Below are positions 42,959 through 52,125 of a DNA stretch of 64,000 bases, piece after piece (within the stretch, counting starts at the first letter, position 1; every line of letters begins with the position of its first letter). The stretch is taken from the NCBI RefSeq assembly GCF_007990715.1, contig NZ_BJWY01000006.1, forward strand, positions 56,503 through 120,502, given 5' to 3'. This DNA comes from Nocardia seriolae NBRC 15557 (GTDB taxonomy: Bacteria > Actinomycetota > Actinomycetes > Mycobacteriales > Mycobacteriaceae). The position numbers and the translations under genes were made by a program. Under the pieces are notes generated by a model that worked only from the letters and a program-made list of their open reading frames with translations, did no database searches and was not told the DNA's origin.

Positions 42959-43813
42959 ATGGCGGATTACGGGCATGAGCTGAGGTTCGGGATCTTCGTT
43001 CCGCCCGAGGCGGCGCGCGGGCGTGCGCTGCTGCGCCTGGTGCGCCACGCCGACGAATCCGGGCTGGAAGTGCTGGCGGTGCAGGACCATCCGTACCAGC
43101 CCGCCTTCCTCGACGCCTGGACGCTGCTGTCCTACCTGGCCGCCGTCACCCGCAACCTGACCCTCATGCCCGCCGTGGCGAACCTCCCGCTGCGCCCGCC
43201 CGCCGTGCTGGCCCGCAGCGCGGCCAGCCTCGACCTGCTCAGTGCGGGCCGGGTCGAACTCGGCCTGGGCGCGGGCGCGTTCTGGGACGCCATCGAGGCC
43301 ATGGGCGGCACCCGCCGCACGCCCGGCCAGGCCCTCGCCGCCCTGCGCGAGGCCATCGGGGTGCTGCGCGCGCTCTGGGGCGAGGGCGAGCGCTCCCACC
43401 TGCCCGGCGAGTTCTACCCGCTGCGCGGCGCGAAACCCGTTCCGCCCCCGGCCCATTCGATCGGCATCTGGCTGGGCGTCTACGGCCCCCGCGCCCTCGG
43501 CCTGACCGGTGAACTCGCCGACGGCTGGCTCGGCAGCTCCGCCTACGCCCCACCCGACCGCCTGCCCACCCTCATGTCGGCCATCGACACCGGCGCCCGC
43601 GCCGCCGGCCGCGTCCCCGCCCTCATCCGCCGCGCCTACGTCATCGACCCCACCATGACCCCCGCCCAGCTCACCGAACTGGCCCTGTCCCACGGCATCA
43701 GCGAATTCCTGCTCCCGGTCGACCCCGACGGCGAAGCCGCCACCCATCACTTCGCCACCGAGGCCGTCCCGGCCGTCCGCGCAGCGGTGGCCGCCGCCCG
43801 CGCCGGACATTGA
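42959..43813 (+). CDS. LLM-class flavin-dependent oxidoreductase
   Basis: A 284-residue TIM-barrel oxidoreductase of the luciferase-like family, using FMN or, in actinomycetes, often F420. Family features are LRFGIFVPPEAARG at the start, VLAVQDHPYQPAFLDAWTLL near 38-57, LDLLSAGRVELGLGAG near 92-107 and PIPPPAHSIGIWLG-type (here VPPPAHSIGIWLGVYGPRAL) near 162. The ATG at 42959 is used; no Shine-Dalgarno sequence is visible, so a leaderless transcript is possible. It converges on the next gene with 4 bp between. Confidence 0.88.
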   Translation: MADYGHELRFGIFVPPEAARGRALLRLVRHADESGLEVLAVQDHPYQPAFLDAWTLLSYLAAVTRNLTLMPAVANLPLRPPAVLARSAASLDLLSAGRVELGLGAGAFWDAIEAMGGTRRTPGQALAALREAIGVLRALWGEGERSHLPGEFYPLRGAKPVPPPAHSIGIWLGVYGPRALGLTGELADGWLGSSAYAPPDRLPTLMSAIDTGARAAGRVPALIRRAYVIDPTMTPAQLTELALSHGISEFLLPVDPDGEAATHHFATEAVPAVRAAVAAARAGH

Positions 43814-43817
43814 CGCG

Positions 43818-44219
43818 CTACCGCGCTCCGAAAAAGCGGTTGTGCATGATCTGGCGGATGGGGGAGAGGATGCCGTCGTAGCTGACCCGGTCCGAGCGGA
43901 CGGTGTGCAGGCTGGCGTCGCCGCGCTTGGGATCATCGCAGATGACCCGCAGCTTCTTGCCGTTTCCGTGGGCCGTGCCCAGCGTGAGGGTGACCGTCCC
44001 GTCGGATCCGACCGTCCCCCACGGCCCGCTCACATCGGCGCCCGCGATCTGACACCGGTTGCCCGGCTTCTCGCCGGTGACGCGCGCGGTCACCGCGGCG
44101 CGGTCGTGAATGACGGCCTTGGGTTCGTCCGTGGCGGTGGCCGCCCCCGCGGCGAGCAGGGTGCCGAGGGTGCCGACCACGGCGACGGTAGCGATGCGAG
44201 TGCGCAGTGATCGAGCCAT
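43818..44219 (-). CDS. small secreted hypothetical protein
   Basis: A 133-residue protein with a signal peptide (about 1-29; RIATVAVVGTLGTLLAAGAATA). The mature part has a conserved-looking Cys pair (GNRCQIAG and LRVICDD) and a central GTVGSDGTVTLTLGTAHGNGKK segment, so it probably forms a small beta domain with one disulphide. The C-terminus LSPIRQIMHNRFFGAR is basic. I do not recognise the family. It is a single gene, divergent from the ctaD region. Confidence 0.72.
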   Translation of the reverse strand: MARSLRTRIATVAVVGTLGTLLAAGAATATDEPKAVIHDRAAVTARVTGEKPGNRCQIAGADVSGPWGTVGSDGTVTLTLGTAHGNGKKLRVICDDPKRGDASLHTVRSDRVSYDGILSPIRQIMHNRFFGAR

Positions 44220-44530
44220 GACGTTGATAGTGAATCGCGACTTATGAGGTTTTCGTGACGTCACAGGGTGAACTGCCGTTGAATAACGCGCCAAAATTGT
44301 TTCCCGCCGGTGTGTTTCGCCGCGTATGAAGCCGCCCCTCGACCCACACCCTAGCGGCAACCCGCCCCGCACGCGAAGTGACGATAGCCCTGAAGTATCT
44401 TGCAGTTCGATCCCGATTCTCTCCGCCCGGAGTGTTTTCGACGATGATCGATTTGCTGTAGGTACGCTGTGCGCCGTTCTATGTGCCCCGATTGGTAGAG
44501 CTGGACGGAACCCCTCCCGAGGAGGATGTG
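44220..44530. promoter_or_regulatory. leader region of ctaD
   Basis: About 310 bp with no gene. It includes the 10-bp palindrome GTGACGTCAC at 44255-44264, in a locally AT-richer stretch upstream of the secreted protein gene, and GAGGAGGA just before the ctaD GTG. The long leader suggests transcriptional control of the terminal oxidase, but no recognised motif can be assigned. Confidence 0.4.
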
Positions 44531-46279
44531 GTGACAGCAGTTGCTCCAAAGCCCGAACAGAATCTCGATTTCGCCCGCCCGTTCCCGGCGCGCCGCGGTC
44601 TCAAGGGCTCGTTCATCTACAAGGCCATCACCACGACCGATCCCAAGATGCTCGGGATGATGTACCTGACCACCGCCATCACGTACTTCCTGATCGGCGG
44701 CATCATGGCGCTGCTCATGCGCGCCGAGCTGGCGCGCCCGGGCATGCAGTTCCTCTCACCCGAGCAGTTCAACCAGCTGTTCACCATGCACGGCACCATC
44801 ATGCTGCTGTTCTATGCGACCGCGACCGCGACCGCGATCGTGTTCGGCTTCGCCAACGTGATCCTGCCGATCCAGATCGGCGCGCCGGACGTGGCCTTCC
44901 CGCGCCTGAACGCCTTCAGCTACTGGCTGTACTTCTTCGGCGCGCTCATCGCCACCGGCGGCTTCCTCACGCCGGGCGGCGCGGCCGACTTCGGCTGGAC
45001 CGCGTACACGCCGCTGTCGGACTACGTGCACTCGCCGGGCGTCGGGGGTGACCTGTGGATCCTGGGTCTGGCGGTCTCCGGTCTGGGCACCATCCTCGGC
45101 GGCGTCAATATGATCACCACGGTGGTCTGCATGCGCTGCCCGGGCATGACGCTGTTCCGGATGCCGGTCTTCGTCTGGACCATCTTCGTGACGAGTTTCC
45201 TTATCCTGGTGGCCTTCCCGATCCTGACCGCCGCGCTGTTCGCGCTGGCCTACGACCGGCACCTGGGCGGGCACATCTACGATCCGGCGAACGGCGGGGC
45301 ACTCCTGTACCAGCACCTGTTCTGGTACTTCGGTCATCCCGAGGTATACATCATCGCGCTGCCGTTCTTCGGCATCATCTCCGAGGTCATTCCGGTGTTC
45401 GCGCGCAAGCCGATCTTCGGTTACACCACGCTGGTCTACGCGACCTTCGCCATCGCGGCGCTCTCGATCGCGGTGTGGGCGCACCACATGTACGCCACCG
45501 GAGCCGTGCTGCTGCCGTACTTCTCGTTCATGACCTTCCTGATCGCGGTCCCGACCGGCGTGAAGTTCTTCAACTGGATCGGCACCATGTGGAAGGGCCA
45601 GCTGACCTTCGAGACGCCGATGCTGTTCGCGGCGGGCTTCATCGTGACCTTCCTGTTCGGCGGTCTGTCGGGTGTCATCCTGGCCAGCCCGCCGCTCGAC
45701 TTCCACGTCTCCGACACGTATTTCGTGGTCGCGCACTTCCACTACGTGCTCTTCGGCACCATCGCCTTCGCCACCTTCTCCGGCATCTATTTCTGGTTCC
45801 CGAAGATGACCGGCCGCATGCTCGACGAGCGACTGGGCAAGTGGCACTTCTGGACCACCTTCCTCGGTTTCCACACCACGTTCCTGGTGCAGCACTGGCT
45901 GGGCGCCTCGGGCATGCCGCGCCGCTACGCGGACTACCTGCCGAGCGACGGATTCACCACGCTGAACACCGTTTCCACCATCGGCTCGTTCATCCTGGGC
46001 GCGTCGATGCTGCCGTTCGTGTGGAACGTCTTCAAGTCCTTCCGCTACGGCGAGCCGGTGACCGTGGACGATCCGTGGGGCTACGGCAACTCCCTGGAGT
46101 GGGCGACCTCGTGCCCGCCGCCGCGGCACAACTTCTACGAGCTGCCCCGCATCCGTTCGGAGCGTCCGGCGTTCGAGCTGCACTACCCGCACATGATCGA
46201 GCGCATGCGGGCGGAGGCGCACGTGGGCTGGGGTTCGAAGCACCACGAGGTGCTCGAGCGCGAGACGGTCGACAGCTAG
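44531..46279 (+). CDS. ctaD: cytochrome c oxidase subunit I (aa3-type)
   Basis: A 582-residue polytopic oxidase subunit with 12 expected helices; it reduces oxygen and pumps protons. Heme and copper ligands are visible: MHGTIM (helix II His), [10 protein letters not shown] (CuB His with Tyr cross-link), WAHHMY and [11 protein letters not shown]. The sequence is nearly identical to mycobacterial CtaD over long stretches. Helix II carries an extra [18 protein letters not shown] instead of the FYATPIVFGF I recall, coded by a GCGACC tandem. GTG 44531 has GGAGGA upstream and gives the usual MTAVAP start. Confidence 0.95.
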   Translation: MTAVAPKPEQNLDFARPFPARRGLKGSFIYKAITTTDPKMLGMMYLTTAITYFLIGGIMALLMRAELARPGMQFLSPEQFNQLFTMHGTIMLLFYATATATAIVFGFANVILPIQIGAPDVAFPRLNAFSYWLYFFGALIATGGFLTPGGAADFGWTAYTPLSDYVHSPGVGGDLWILGLAVSGLGTILGGVNMITTVVCMRCPGMTLFRMPVFVWTIFVTSFLILVAFPILTAALFALAYDRHLGGHIYDPANGGALLYQHLFWYFGHPEVYIIALPFFGIISEVIPVFARKPIFGYTTLVYATFAIAALSIAVWAHHMYATGAVLLPYFSFMTFLIAVPTGVKFFNWIGTMWKGQLTFETPMLFAAGFIVTFLFGGLSGVILASPPLDFHVSDTYFVVAHFHYVLFGTIAFATFSGIYFWFPKMTGRMLDERLGKWHFWTTFLGFHTTFLVQHWLGASGMPRRYADYLPSDGFTTLNTVSTIGSFILGASMLPFVWNVFKSFRYGEPVTVDDPWGYGNSLEWATSCPPPRHNFYELPRIRSERPAFELHYPHMIERMRAEAHVGWGSKHHEVLERETVDS

Positions 46280-46296
46280 TTCCTCCCGTACGCCAC

Positions 46297-46334
46297 GCGC
46301 GGCGGTCGTCCTCGGACGGCCGCCGCGCTTTTTT
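46297..46334 (+). terminator. Rho-independent terminator after ctaD
   Basis: A stem of about 15 bp (GCGCGGCGGTCGTCC with GGACGGCCGCCGCGC, one G-U pair) and a short loop, followed by TTTTTT. It ends the ctaD transcript. Confidence 0.88.
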
Positions 46335-46369
46335 GTGCCGTGACCTGCGGTGTCTCGCATCGAATAAAT

Positions 46370-46419
46370 TTATGTTTGACACATGAAAATTCTCAAGCCT
46401 AAATTTATGTCCGACATAA
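46370..46419. promoter_or_regulatory. paired palindromic operators before the broken oxidoreductase
   Basis: TTATGTTTGACACAT (46370-46384) and TTATGTCCGACATAA (46405-46419) lie 35 bp apart centre to centre; the second is a perfect 7-1-7 palindrome. Each is preceded by AAATT. They mark a regulated promoter; a MarR- or HxlR-type regulator is the usual binder of such sites. Neither matches the sites next to the MarR gene at 47610. Confidence 0.7.
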
Positions 46420-46463
46420 TAAGTGCCGACGGCGACGTCGGGTTCGGTCGGAAGGCATTAGCG

Positions 46464-47366
46464 ATGCGCAGGATTCAGTTCTCCGGCCGCCGCCTGGCTC
46501 TGGTCACCACCGCCACCGAACTCGTGCCCGGCCCCGGGCAGCTGCTGGTGCGCACCGAATTGGCGGGTGTCCACGTCGGACTGGTGCGCGGGATGCAGCG
46601 CGACGACTGCCCCGGCGGCGGCGAGATCGTCGGCACGGTGGTGGCCGCCGGGCCGGGCCTGTCCGAGTGAGTCGGCAAGCGGGTCGGGGGCGTGGTGTTT
46701 CTCGACGCCTACGCCGAATACGCCCTGGCCACTGCGCAATTGATGACGGAGATCCCGGAGGGCGTCGATGCCGCCGACGCGCTGGCGCTGGTCCGCGGTG
46801 GCGTCATCGCGCTCGGCCTGCTGCGGACCGCCCGCTTCGTCCCCGGCGCATCGGTGCTGGTCACCGGGGCCGCCAGCGGAGTCGGTCACCCGGCCGTGCA
46901 ACTCGCCGGGGCCCTGGGAGCCGCGCGGGTCGTCGCGGCGGTCGGCGACCCCGGAAAGGCCGAATTCCTGCGTGAATGCGGCGCGAACGAGGTCCTCACC
47001 TACGGCGACACCTGGACCGAGCGGGTCGATATCGTCCTCGACGGCGTCGGCGGCGAGCTGGTCCAGCGCGGCGTGGAAACCCTTGCCCCACAGGGCCGAC
47101 TGATCGCTTTCAGCGCGTACGGCGGCAGCGTCGATGTCGACACCCTGCTCGGTGAGCTCGAGACCGTCACCGGCTTCTCGATGGGCCTGCTCGCCCGCAC
47201 CGCCACCGGCCTGCTCGACACCTGGCGGGCCGAACTGTGGCAGCTGCTGGCCCAGGGGCGAATTCGCCCGCGCCTGACCGTGTTTCCGCTGGCGGAGATG
47301 GCGGCCGCGGTCGAGCTCATCGAAACCCGGCGCAATCTGGGCCGGATCGCGGTGCACACGGCATGA
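46464..47366 (+). pseudogene. MDR-family quinone oxidoreductase broken by an in-frame TGA
   Basis: A zinc-independent quinone/alkene reductase of about 300 residues. The N-terminal half (MRRIQFSGRRLAL to GPGLSE) and the C-terminal half (VGKRVGGVVFLDAYAEYAL and on, with the cofactor motif TGAASGVGHPAVQLA near 130) are in the same frame, separated only by TGA at 46668-46670. Trp TGG would suit this position. Either a real nonsense mutation, a sequence error, or recoding explains it. If translated from the GTG at 46692, the second half alone could form the Rossmann domain but not the whole enzyme. Confidence 0.8.
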
Positions 47367-47609
47367 CGCCGCGATGCACAACGCGTGATGTTCCGCCGTC
47401 GCGTCAACAAATTAGGTCGAGTAACCGATTTCGTTCGGCGGGCAACGCGCCTATCGTTGGTGCACGGGGTCGGCTTCACCACCCGGCCCCGCGCCCCGAG
47501 GCCCCTCTTCGCCTCGGGGACCGTCGGCCACTGCCCGGTCCGACGGACGGAATCGGCCCGATGCGCCTGCGCGTACCGGGCCGGTTTCGCGGGGGGCGAG
47601 GCGGTTTCC
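47367..47609. other. gap between the broken oxidoreductase and the MarR gene
   Basis: About 240 bp without a gene. An 8-bp inverted repeat CCCCGAGG/CCTCGGGG at 47494-47519 with a 10-nt loop could act as a weak terminator for the convergent genes. Confidence 0.35.
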
Positions 47610-48080
47610 TCAGGGGCGGGGCCAGGGCCGTCCGTCGAGGCGTTCGATATCGGTGTTGAAGCGCGCGAGCAGGTTGGCGAAGGCCGCGACATCGTCGGCC
47701 GACCAGGTTTCCATGACGCGATCGAGGCCCTCGGTATTGGCGCGGCGTTCCGCGTCCAGGGCCGCCTCGCCCGCGGCGGTGAGGTGGAATTTGCGGGCGA
47801 TGCCGCCGACCGGGTCGGGAATGCGGTCCACGAGCCCGCCGCGCAGCAGTGCCGCGGTCTGCCGGTTGACGGTGGAGGTGTCGAGGCCGAAGGCCTCGGT
47901 GAGCTGGCCGATGGACATCGGGCCGGTGACGGCCAGGCGGCTCAGCAGCACGTAGGCGCTGCGGTCCAGGCGGGTGCCGTCGCGGCGGTAGCGGGCGTTG
48001 ATGGTGTAGCGGCCGAGCAGCATGGTTTCGAATTCGACTCGGGCCGTGGGCTTTCCGGACGCATCCGCGGGCTGATCCAT
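47610..48080 (-). CDS. MarR family transcriptional regulator
   Basis: A 156-residue winged-helix regulator. The HTH is MSIGQLTEAFGLDTSTVNRQTAALLRGGLVDRIPDP (about 56-91), with the wing GGIARKFHLTAAGEA following. ATG 48080 gives the natural start MDQPADAS. It is divergent from a drug-exporter-type MFS gene, the usual arrangement for a repressor that responds to the exporter's substrate. Palindromes occur in the gap. Confidence 0.9.
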   Translation of the reverse strand: MDQPADASGKPTARVEFETMLLGRYTINARYRRDGTRLDRSAYVLLSRLAVTGPMSIGQLTEAFGLDTSTVNRQTAALLRGGLVDRIPDPVGGIARKFHLTAAGEAALDAERRANTEGLDRVMETWSADDVAAFANLLARFNTDIERLDGRPWPRP

Positions 48081-48144
48081 GCCGTCCTCTCGTCGAGCGC
48101 TGCGGAATCTGTCTACCACAGGTGACCCGCGTCACATCGTCTAT

Positions 48145-48157
48145 GTGCATCATGCAC
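48145..48157. promoter_or_regulatory. candidate MarR operator in the MarR/MFS gap
   Basis: GTGCATCATGCAC is a perfect 6-1-6 palindrome in the 127-bp divergent gap, followed within 25 bp by another imperfect one (TATGTATCGTACACA). It is the likely binding site of the adjacent MarR protein, overlapping the MFS promoter. Confidence 0.65.
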
Positions 48158-48207
48158 ACAGTATGTATCGTACACATGCGTTGATCTCGACCGATGAGGA
48201 GAAACGC

Positions 48208-49659
48208 ATGTCCCCGCGACCCGAAGACCCGGACTTGACCGTCCACCCGGGCGGCATCGTCGGCGTGCTGGCCCTGGCCGGCATCATCGCCGCCGTCATG
48301 CAGACCCTGGTGGTGCCGCTGCTGGGCGAACTGCCGCAACTGCTGCACACCTCCGCCTCCAATGCCTCCTGGGTGGTGACCGCGACCCTGCTGGCCGCGG
48401 CCGTCACCACCCCGGTCGCCGGGCGGCTCGGCGACCTCTACGGCAAGCGGCTCATGCTGCTGGTCTCCACCGTGCCGCTGATCGCGGGCTCGGTGCTGTG
48501 CGCGCTGGCCGACTCGGTCGCGCCCATGATCATCGGCCGCGGGTTGCAGGGCATGGGGATGGGCATTCTGCCGCTGGGCATTTCGGCGCTGCGGGACCTG
48601 CTGCCCGCGGAGCGGCTGGGTCCGTCCATCGCCATGGTGAGCGCCTCCATGGGAATCGGCGGCGCGCTCGGCCTGCCCATCGCGGCAGCCGTTGCGCAGC
48701 ACGCGGATTGTCGGGTGCTGTTCTGGGGCGCGGCCGGGTTGAGTCTGCTCATCGCGATTCTCATCTACGCGGTGGTGCCCGCCGTGCCGGTGAGCGCCAC
48801 CGGCCGCTTCGACGCGATCGGGGCGCTGGGGCTGGGCGCGGGACTGGTCTGCCTGCTGCTGGCCGTGTCCAAGGGCTCGACCTGGGGCTGGGGGAGCGGC
48901 ACCATCCTGGGACTGTTCGCGGCGGCGGTGTTGAGCCTGGCGCTGTGGGGTTGGTGGGAGCTGCGGATCGCCGACCCGCTGGTCGACCTCCGGGTGGCCG
49001 CGCGGCCGAAAGTGCTGCTCACCAATGCCTCTTCGATGGTGCTGGGCTTCGGCATGTACTCGGCCTCGCTGATCGTGCCGCAGCTGTTGCAGCTGCCGAA
49101 GGCCACCGGCTACGGGCTCGGGCAGTCCATGCTGGCCATGGGCCTGTGGATGGCCCCGGGCGGATTGATGATGATGGTGGTCTCGCCGCTGGGCGCGAAA
49201 CTGTCCGCGGCGCGCGGGCCGAAGGTGACGCTGACCGCCGGGGCGCTGGTGCTGTCGGCGGGGTACGCGATCTCGACCGTGCTCATGGGGTCGACCTGGG
49301 GCCTGCTGGTGTCGGTCTGCGTCTGCAACTGCGGGGTGGCGCTGGCCTACGGCGCGATGCCCGCGCTGATCATGAGCGCGGTGCCGCTGTCGGAGACCGC
49401 GGCGGCCAACAGTTTCAACACGCTCATGCGGTCCATCGGCACCTCGTTCTCCGCGGCGGTGATCGGCGCGGTGCTCTCGCAGCTGAGCGTGCGCCTCGGC
49501 GGGCACGCGATTCCGAGCGAAAGCGGTTTCCGCACCGGCCTTTTCATCGGCTGCGGGGTGGCGGCGGTCGCGGCGGTGATCGCGGCCTGCATCCCCGTGG
49601 GCGGCACGGATTCCGGCCGTCGGCAGGCGAGCGAACGCGCGGGTGCGGCCGCGGCTTGA
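48208..49659 (+). CDS. MFS transporter, DHA2 (14-helix) drug:H+ antiporter type
   Basis: A 483-residue membrane protein with 13-14 helices. The first cytoplasmic loop has the MFS motif GRLGDLYGKRLML (about 72-84), and the third helix region contains GRGLQGMGMGILPLGIS, the DHA2 signature. ATG 48208 has GAGGAGAA 7 nt upstream. It is divergent from the MarR gene and probably exports a toxic small molecule. The C-terminus is a short polar tail. Confidence 0.92.
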   Translation: MSPRPEDPDLTVHPGGIVGVLALAGIIAAVMQTLVVPLLGELPQLLHTSASNASWVVTATLLAAAVTTPVAGRLGDLYGKRLMLLVSTVPLIAGSVLCALADSVAPMIIGRGLQGMGMGILPLGISALRDLLPAERLGPSIAMVSASMGIGGALGLPIAAAVAQHADCRVLFWGAAGLSLLIAILIYAVVPAVPVSATGRFDAIGALGLGAGLVCLLLAVSKGSTWGWGSGTILGLFAAAVLSLALWGWWELRIADPLVDLRVAARPKVLLTNASSMVLGFGMYSASLIVPQLLQLPKATGYGLGQSMLAMGLWMAPGGLMMMVVSPLGAKLSAARGPKVTLTAGALVLSAGYAISTVLMGSTWGLLVSVCVCNCGVALAYGAMPALIMSAVPLSETAAANSFNTLMRSIGTSFSAAVIGAVLSQLSVRLGGHAIPSESGFRTGLFIGCGVAAVAAVIAACIPVGGTDSGRRQASERAGAAAA

Positions 49660-49811
49660 TCGCATGTCCACATAACGCCTGAGCATTCGTCCATCTGCGG
49701 CACGAATCGAATAGCAGTGGACTTGCTGCCTCGGTGCTGTACTGTCCGCAGTCGGAGCGCGAGACCGCCGCGCTCCGGCGCAATCCGCAGGTCTCGACTT
49801 CGGGAGGGACA

Positions 49812-51218
49812 ATGCTCGCCGATTCTCCGGATGTTTGCGAAACCGCACCGGCATCCTCCGGCCGCAGCGCCGGGTCCGCCCGGTCCGGTGACTGGGCCTT
49901 CGAATGGCAACGGCAGCTACGGAAGTGGAACGACACCAGCTCGGCAATCGCGCTGACGCTACCCCAGCTGCTCACCAGGGCCGCCTCCTACGACCCCGAG
50001 GCCCCGGCTGTGGTGTGCGGGCCCCTCACCCTCACCTACCGCGAACTCGCCGCGCATTCGAACGGCTTGGCGCGCAGGCTGATCGGCGCGGGCATCGGAC
50101 CGGAGGACGTGGTGGCCGTCGCGCTACCCCGGTCGCCGGAGTGGGTGGTGGCGGTGTGCGCGGTCGCGCACGCCGGGGCCGCCTTCCTGGCCGTCGACCC
50201 GGACTCACCGCCCGCGCGCATCGCCCCGATCCTCGCGGATTCCGGTGCGACCGCGGGGATTACGACCGATTACCGGCGCGAACACCTGCCCGCCATGGCA
50301 GGCGGGTGGCTTGCGATGGATCCCGTCGGGACGGGCTCGGCTCCCATCGCGGCGCCGATCACCGATGCCGAGCGGGTGCGGCCGCTGCGCCTGCAGCATC
50401 GGGCCTACGTCGTCTACCCGTACGAGTCCAGCGGCATCGTGCGCGGCGCGACCATCACCCACGCCGGGCTGGCCAATCTCGTGGTGACCCAGGCCCAGCG
50501 CTGCGACACCGACCCGGACGCCCGGGTGCTGGCCGCGGCCGCGCCGGGCCGCGACGCCGCGGTGTGGGAGTTGTTGCTGGCCTTGGCCTCCGGGGCGACG
50601 CTGGTGCCGGCCCCGCCCGGGCCCTACGCGGGCGCGGACCTCTACGAGCTCATGGTGGCGGCCCGGGTCACCCACGCCGTGCTGACCCCGCACATCCTGG
50701 CCACCCTGCCCGGCGCGGAACCGCTGCCGCACCTGCGCCTGCTCGCCACCGCGGGCGCGCCCTGCCCGCCCAAGCTGACCGGGATCTGTTCGGCCGGAAG
50801 GTCGTTCGTGAGCGGCTACGGCTGGGCCGAGGCGGGCATGTGCGCCACCCTGAGCCGTCCCCTGGGCACGGTCGGGTCGCAGGCCGCGGTACCCATCGGC
50901 GGCCCGGTGGTCGGCGGTCGCTGCTACGTGCTGGACGAGAAGATGAACGAGCTGCCGCCCGGCGTGATCGGTGAAATCTATGTCGCCGGTGCCGGATTGG
51001 CGCGCGGTTACCGCCGCCGCGCCGGTCTCACCGGCACTCGTTTCGTGGCCGATCCCTACGGGGCCCCGGGCGATCGCATGTACCGCACCGGTGAGCTCGG
51101 CTGCTGGCGCGGCGACGGCGAACTCGAGCACCACGGCCGCCTCGGCTCCACGCCGATCGGAGCGCTCGTCGGCCACGGCAACGCCGCCGTCCTCGGCGAG
51201 GCGGCGGCGCGGCTCTGA
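49812..51218 (+). CDS. truncated, eroded NRPS-type adenylation domain protein
   Basis: A 468-residue protein that has the body of an NRPS adenylation domain: LTYRELAAHSNGLARRLIGAG (A1), HAGAAFLAVDPDSPPARI (A2-like), GEIYVAGAGLARGY (A6) and YRTGELGCWRGDGELEHHGR (A7/A8). The P-loop A3 (normally SGTTGxPKG) has become YESSGIVRGATITH, without the Lys. A7 has Glu for Asp. The C-terminal subdomain with the A10 Lys is missing, and no carrier or condensation domain follows. It is probably unable to adenylate. GGGAGGGAC lies right before the ATG. Confidence 0.82.
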   Translation: MLADSPDVCETAPASSGRSAGSARSGDWAFEWQRQLRKWNDTSSAIALTLPQLLTRAASYDPEAPAVVCGPLTLTYRELAAHSNGLARRLIGAGIGPEDVVAVALPRSPEWVVAVCAVAHAGAAFLAVDPDSPPARIAPILADSGATAGITTDYRREHLPAMAGGWLAMDPVGTGSAPIAAPITDAERVRPLRLQHRAYVVYPYESSGIVRGATITHAGLANLVVTQAQRCDTDPDARVLAAAAPGRDAAVWELLLALASGATLVPAPPGPYAGADLYELMVAARVTHAVLTPHILATLPGAEPLPHLRLLATAGAPCPPKLTGICSAGRSFVSGYGWAEAGMCATLSRPLGTVGSQAAVPIGGPVVGGRCYVLDEKMNELPPGVIGEIYVAGAGLARGYRRRAGLTGTRFVADPYGAPGDRMYRTGELGCWRGDGELEHHGRLGSTPIGALVGHGNAAVLGEAAARL

Positions 51219-51244
51219 CAGGGGGTCCTGTCTCCCAGCGGTTT

Positions 51245-52006
51245 TCACGCCTGTTGGGTGGGCAGGACGATGAGCTGGCGCAGGTTCACGTGCGCCGGGC
51301 GGCTGGTGGTGTAGGCGATCAGGTCGGCGATGTCGTCCGGGCGCAGCGACTCGATGAACTGGAACATGCCGTCGAGTTGACCGCTCAGTTCGGCATTGTC
51401 GATGTGGTTGCCGAGTTCGGTGTCGGTGAGACCGGGCTCGATATTGGTGACCCGCACCCTGCGGGAACCCAGTTCGGTGCGCAGGCTCGCCGACAGCTGG
51501 GTGATGGCGGCCTGGGTGGCCCCGTAGACCGCGTAGCTGGGGAAGGCTACGTGTGCGCCGATCGAGGAGATATTGACCAGATCGGCGGGGCGGCCCGCGT
51601 CGGCGGCGGCCAGCAGGTCCGGCAGAAAGGCGCGGATCATCCGGAGCCGCCCGCCCACATTGGTTTCCAGCATGCGGGTCCACTCGTCCTCGCGGCCGTC
51701 GGTGATCGGATTGGGCAGCATGACGCCCGCCGAGTTCACCACCAGATCGACCGGTCCGAACCCCGCGTGCACGGCCGCGGCGGCCGCGCTCACGCTCGCC
51801 GCGTCGGTGACGTCGACGGTGACCGCCAGCGCGGTCCCGCCCTCGGCCTCGATCTTGGCGGCCAGGGTGGCCAGCCGGTCCGCGCGCCGCGCCAGCAGCG
51901 CCACCCGGGCCCCGCTGCGGGCCAGCAGCAGTGCGGTGGCCTCGCCCATGCCGCTGGCGGCTCCGGCGATGACGGCGGTGCGGCCGGTCAGGTTCTCGTA
52001 GCTCAT
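51245..52006 (-). CDS. short-chain dehydrogenase/reductase
   Basis: A 253-residue classical SDR. GAASGMGEA near 14-22 binds the cofactor, NSAGVM near 91, the catalytic Ser is in VNISSIGAHV and YxxxQ in YAVYGATQAA. The usual YxxxK reads Y-G-A-T-Q, so the catalytic Lys position holds Gln. It may be a catalytically altered SDR. ATG 52006 has GAAGGAG upstream. It is divergent from an XRE regulator. Confidence 0.85.
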   Translation of the reverse strand: MSYENLTGRTAVIAGAASGMGEATALLLARSGARVALLARRADRLATLAAKIEAEGGTALAVTVDVTDAASVSAAAAAVHAGFGPVDLVVNSAGVMLPNPITDGREDEWTRMLETNVGGRLRMIRAFLPDLLAAADAGRPADLVNISSIGAHVAFPSYAVYGATQAAITQLSASLRTELGSRRVRVTNIEPGLTDTELGNHIDNAELSGQLDGMFQFIESLRPDDIADLIAYTTSRPAHVNLRQLIVLPTQQA

Positions 52007-52081
52007 TTTCCGTGCTCCTTCGCGTTTGCGGTGTGCACTCATCCTGCGAGCGCGCGAGCCGGGCAACGAGGGTTGCGGTTT

Positions 52082-52104
52082 TCCTGGGTCTGCCGGTACC
52101 AGGA
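52082..52104. promoter_or_regulatory. candidate operator in the SDR/XRE divergon
   Basis: TCCTGG (52082-52087) and CCAGGA (52099-52104) form an inverted repeat with an 11-bp spacer containing GGTACC, 22 bp upstream of the XRE gene start. SDR/MmyB-XRE gene pairs commonly share such a site. Confidence 0.55.
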
Positions 52105-52125
52105 TGAGGTCGTAGTCTGGGAGGC

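Noticed and set aside
44220..44530. Riboswitch in the ctaD leader
   Set aside because: I found no known aptamer signature; only a 10-bp palindrome and a good ribosome site are visible.
47476..49947. An 823-residue minus-strand frame covering MarR and MFS genes
   Set aside because: It crosses two well-supported genes and has random R/H/G-rich composition.
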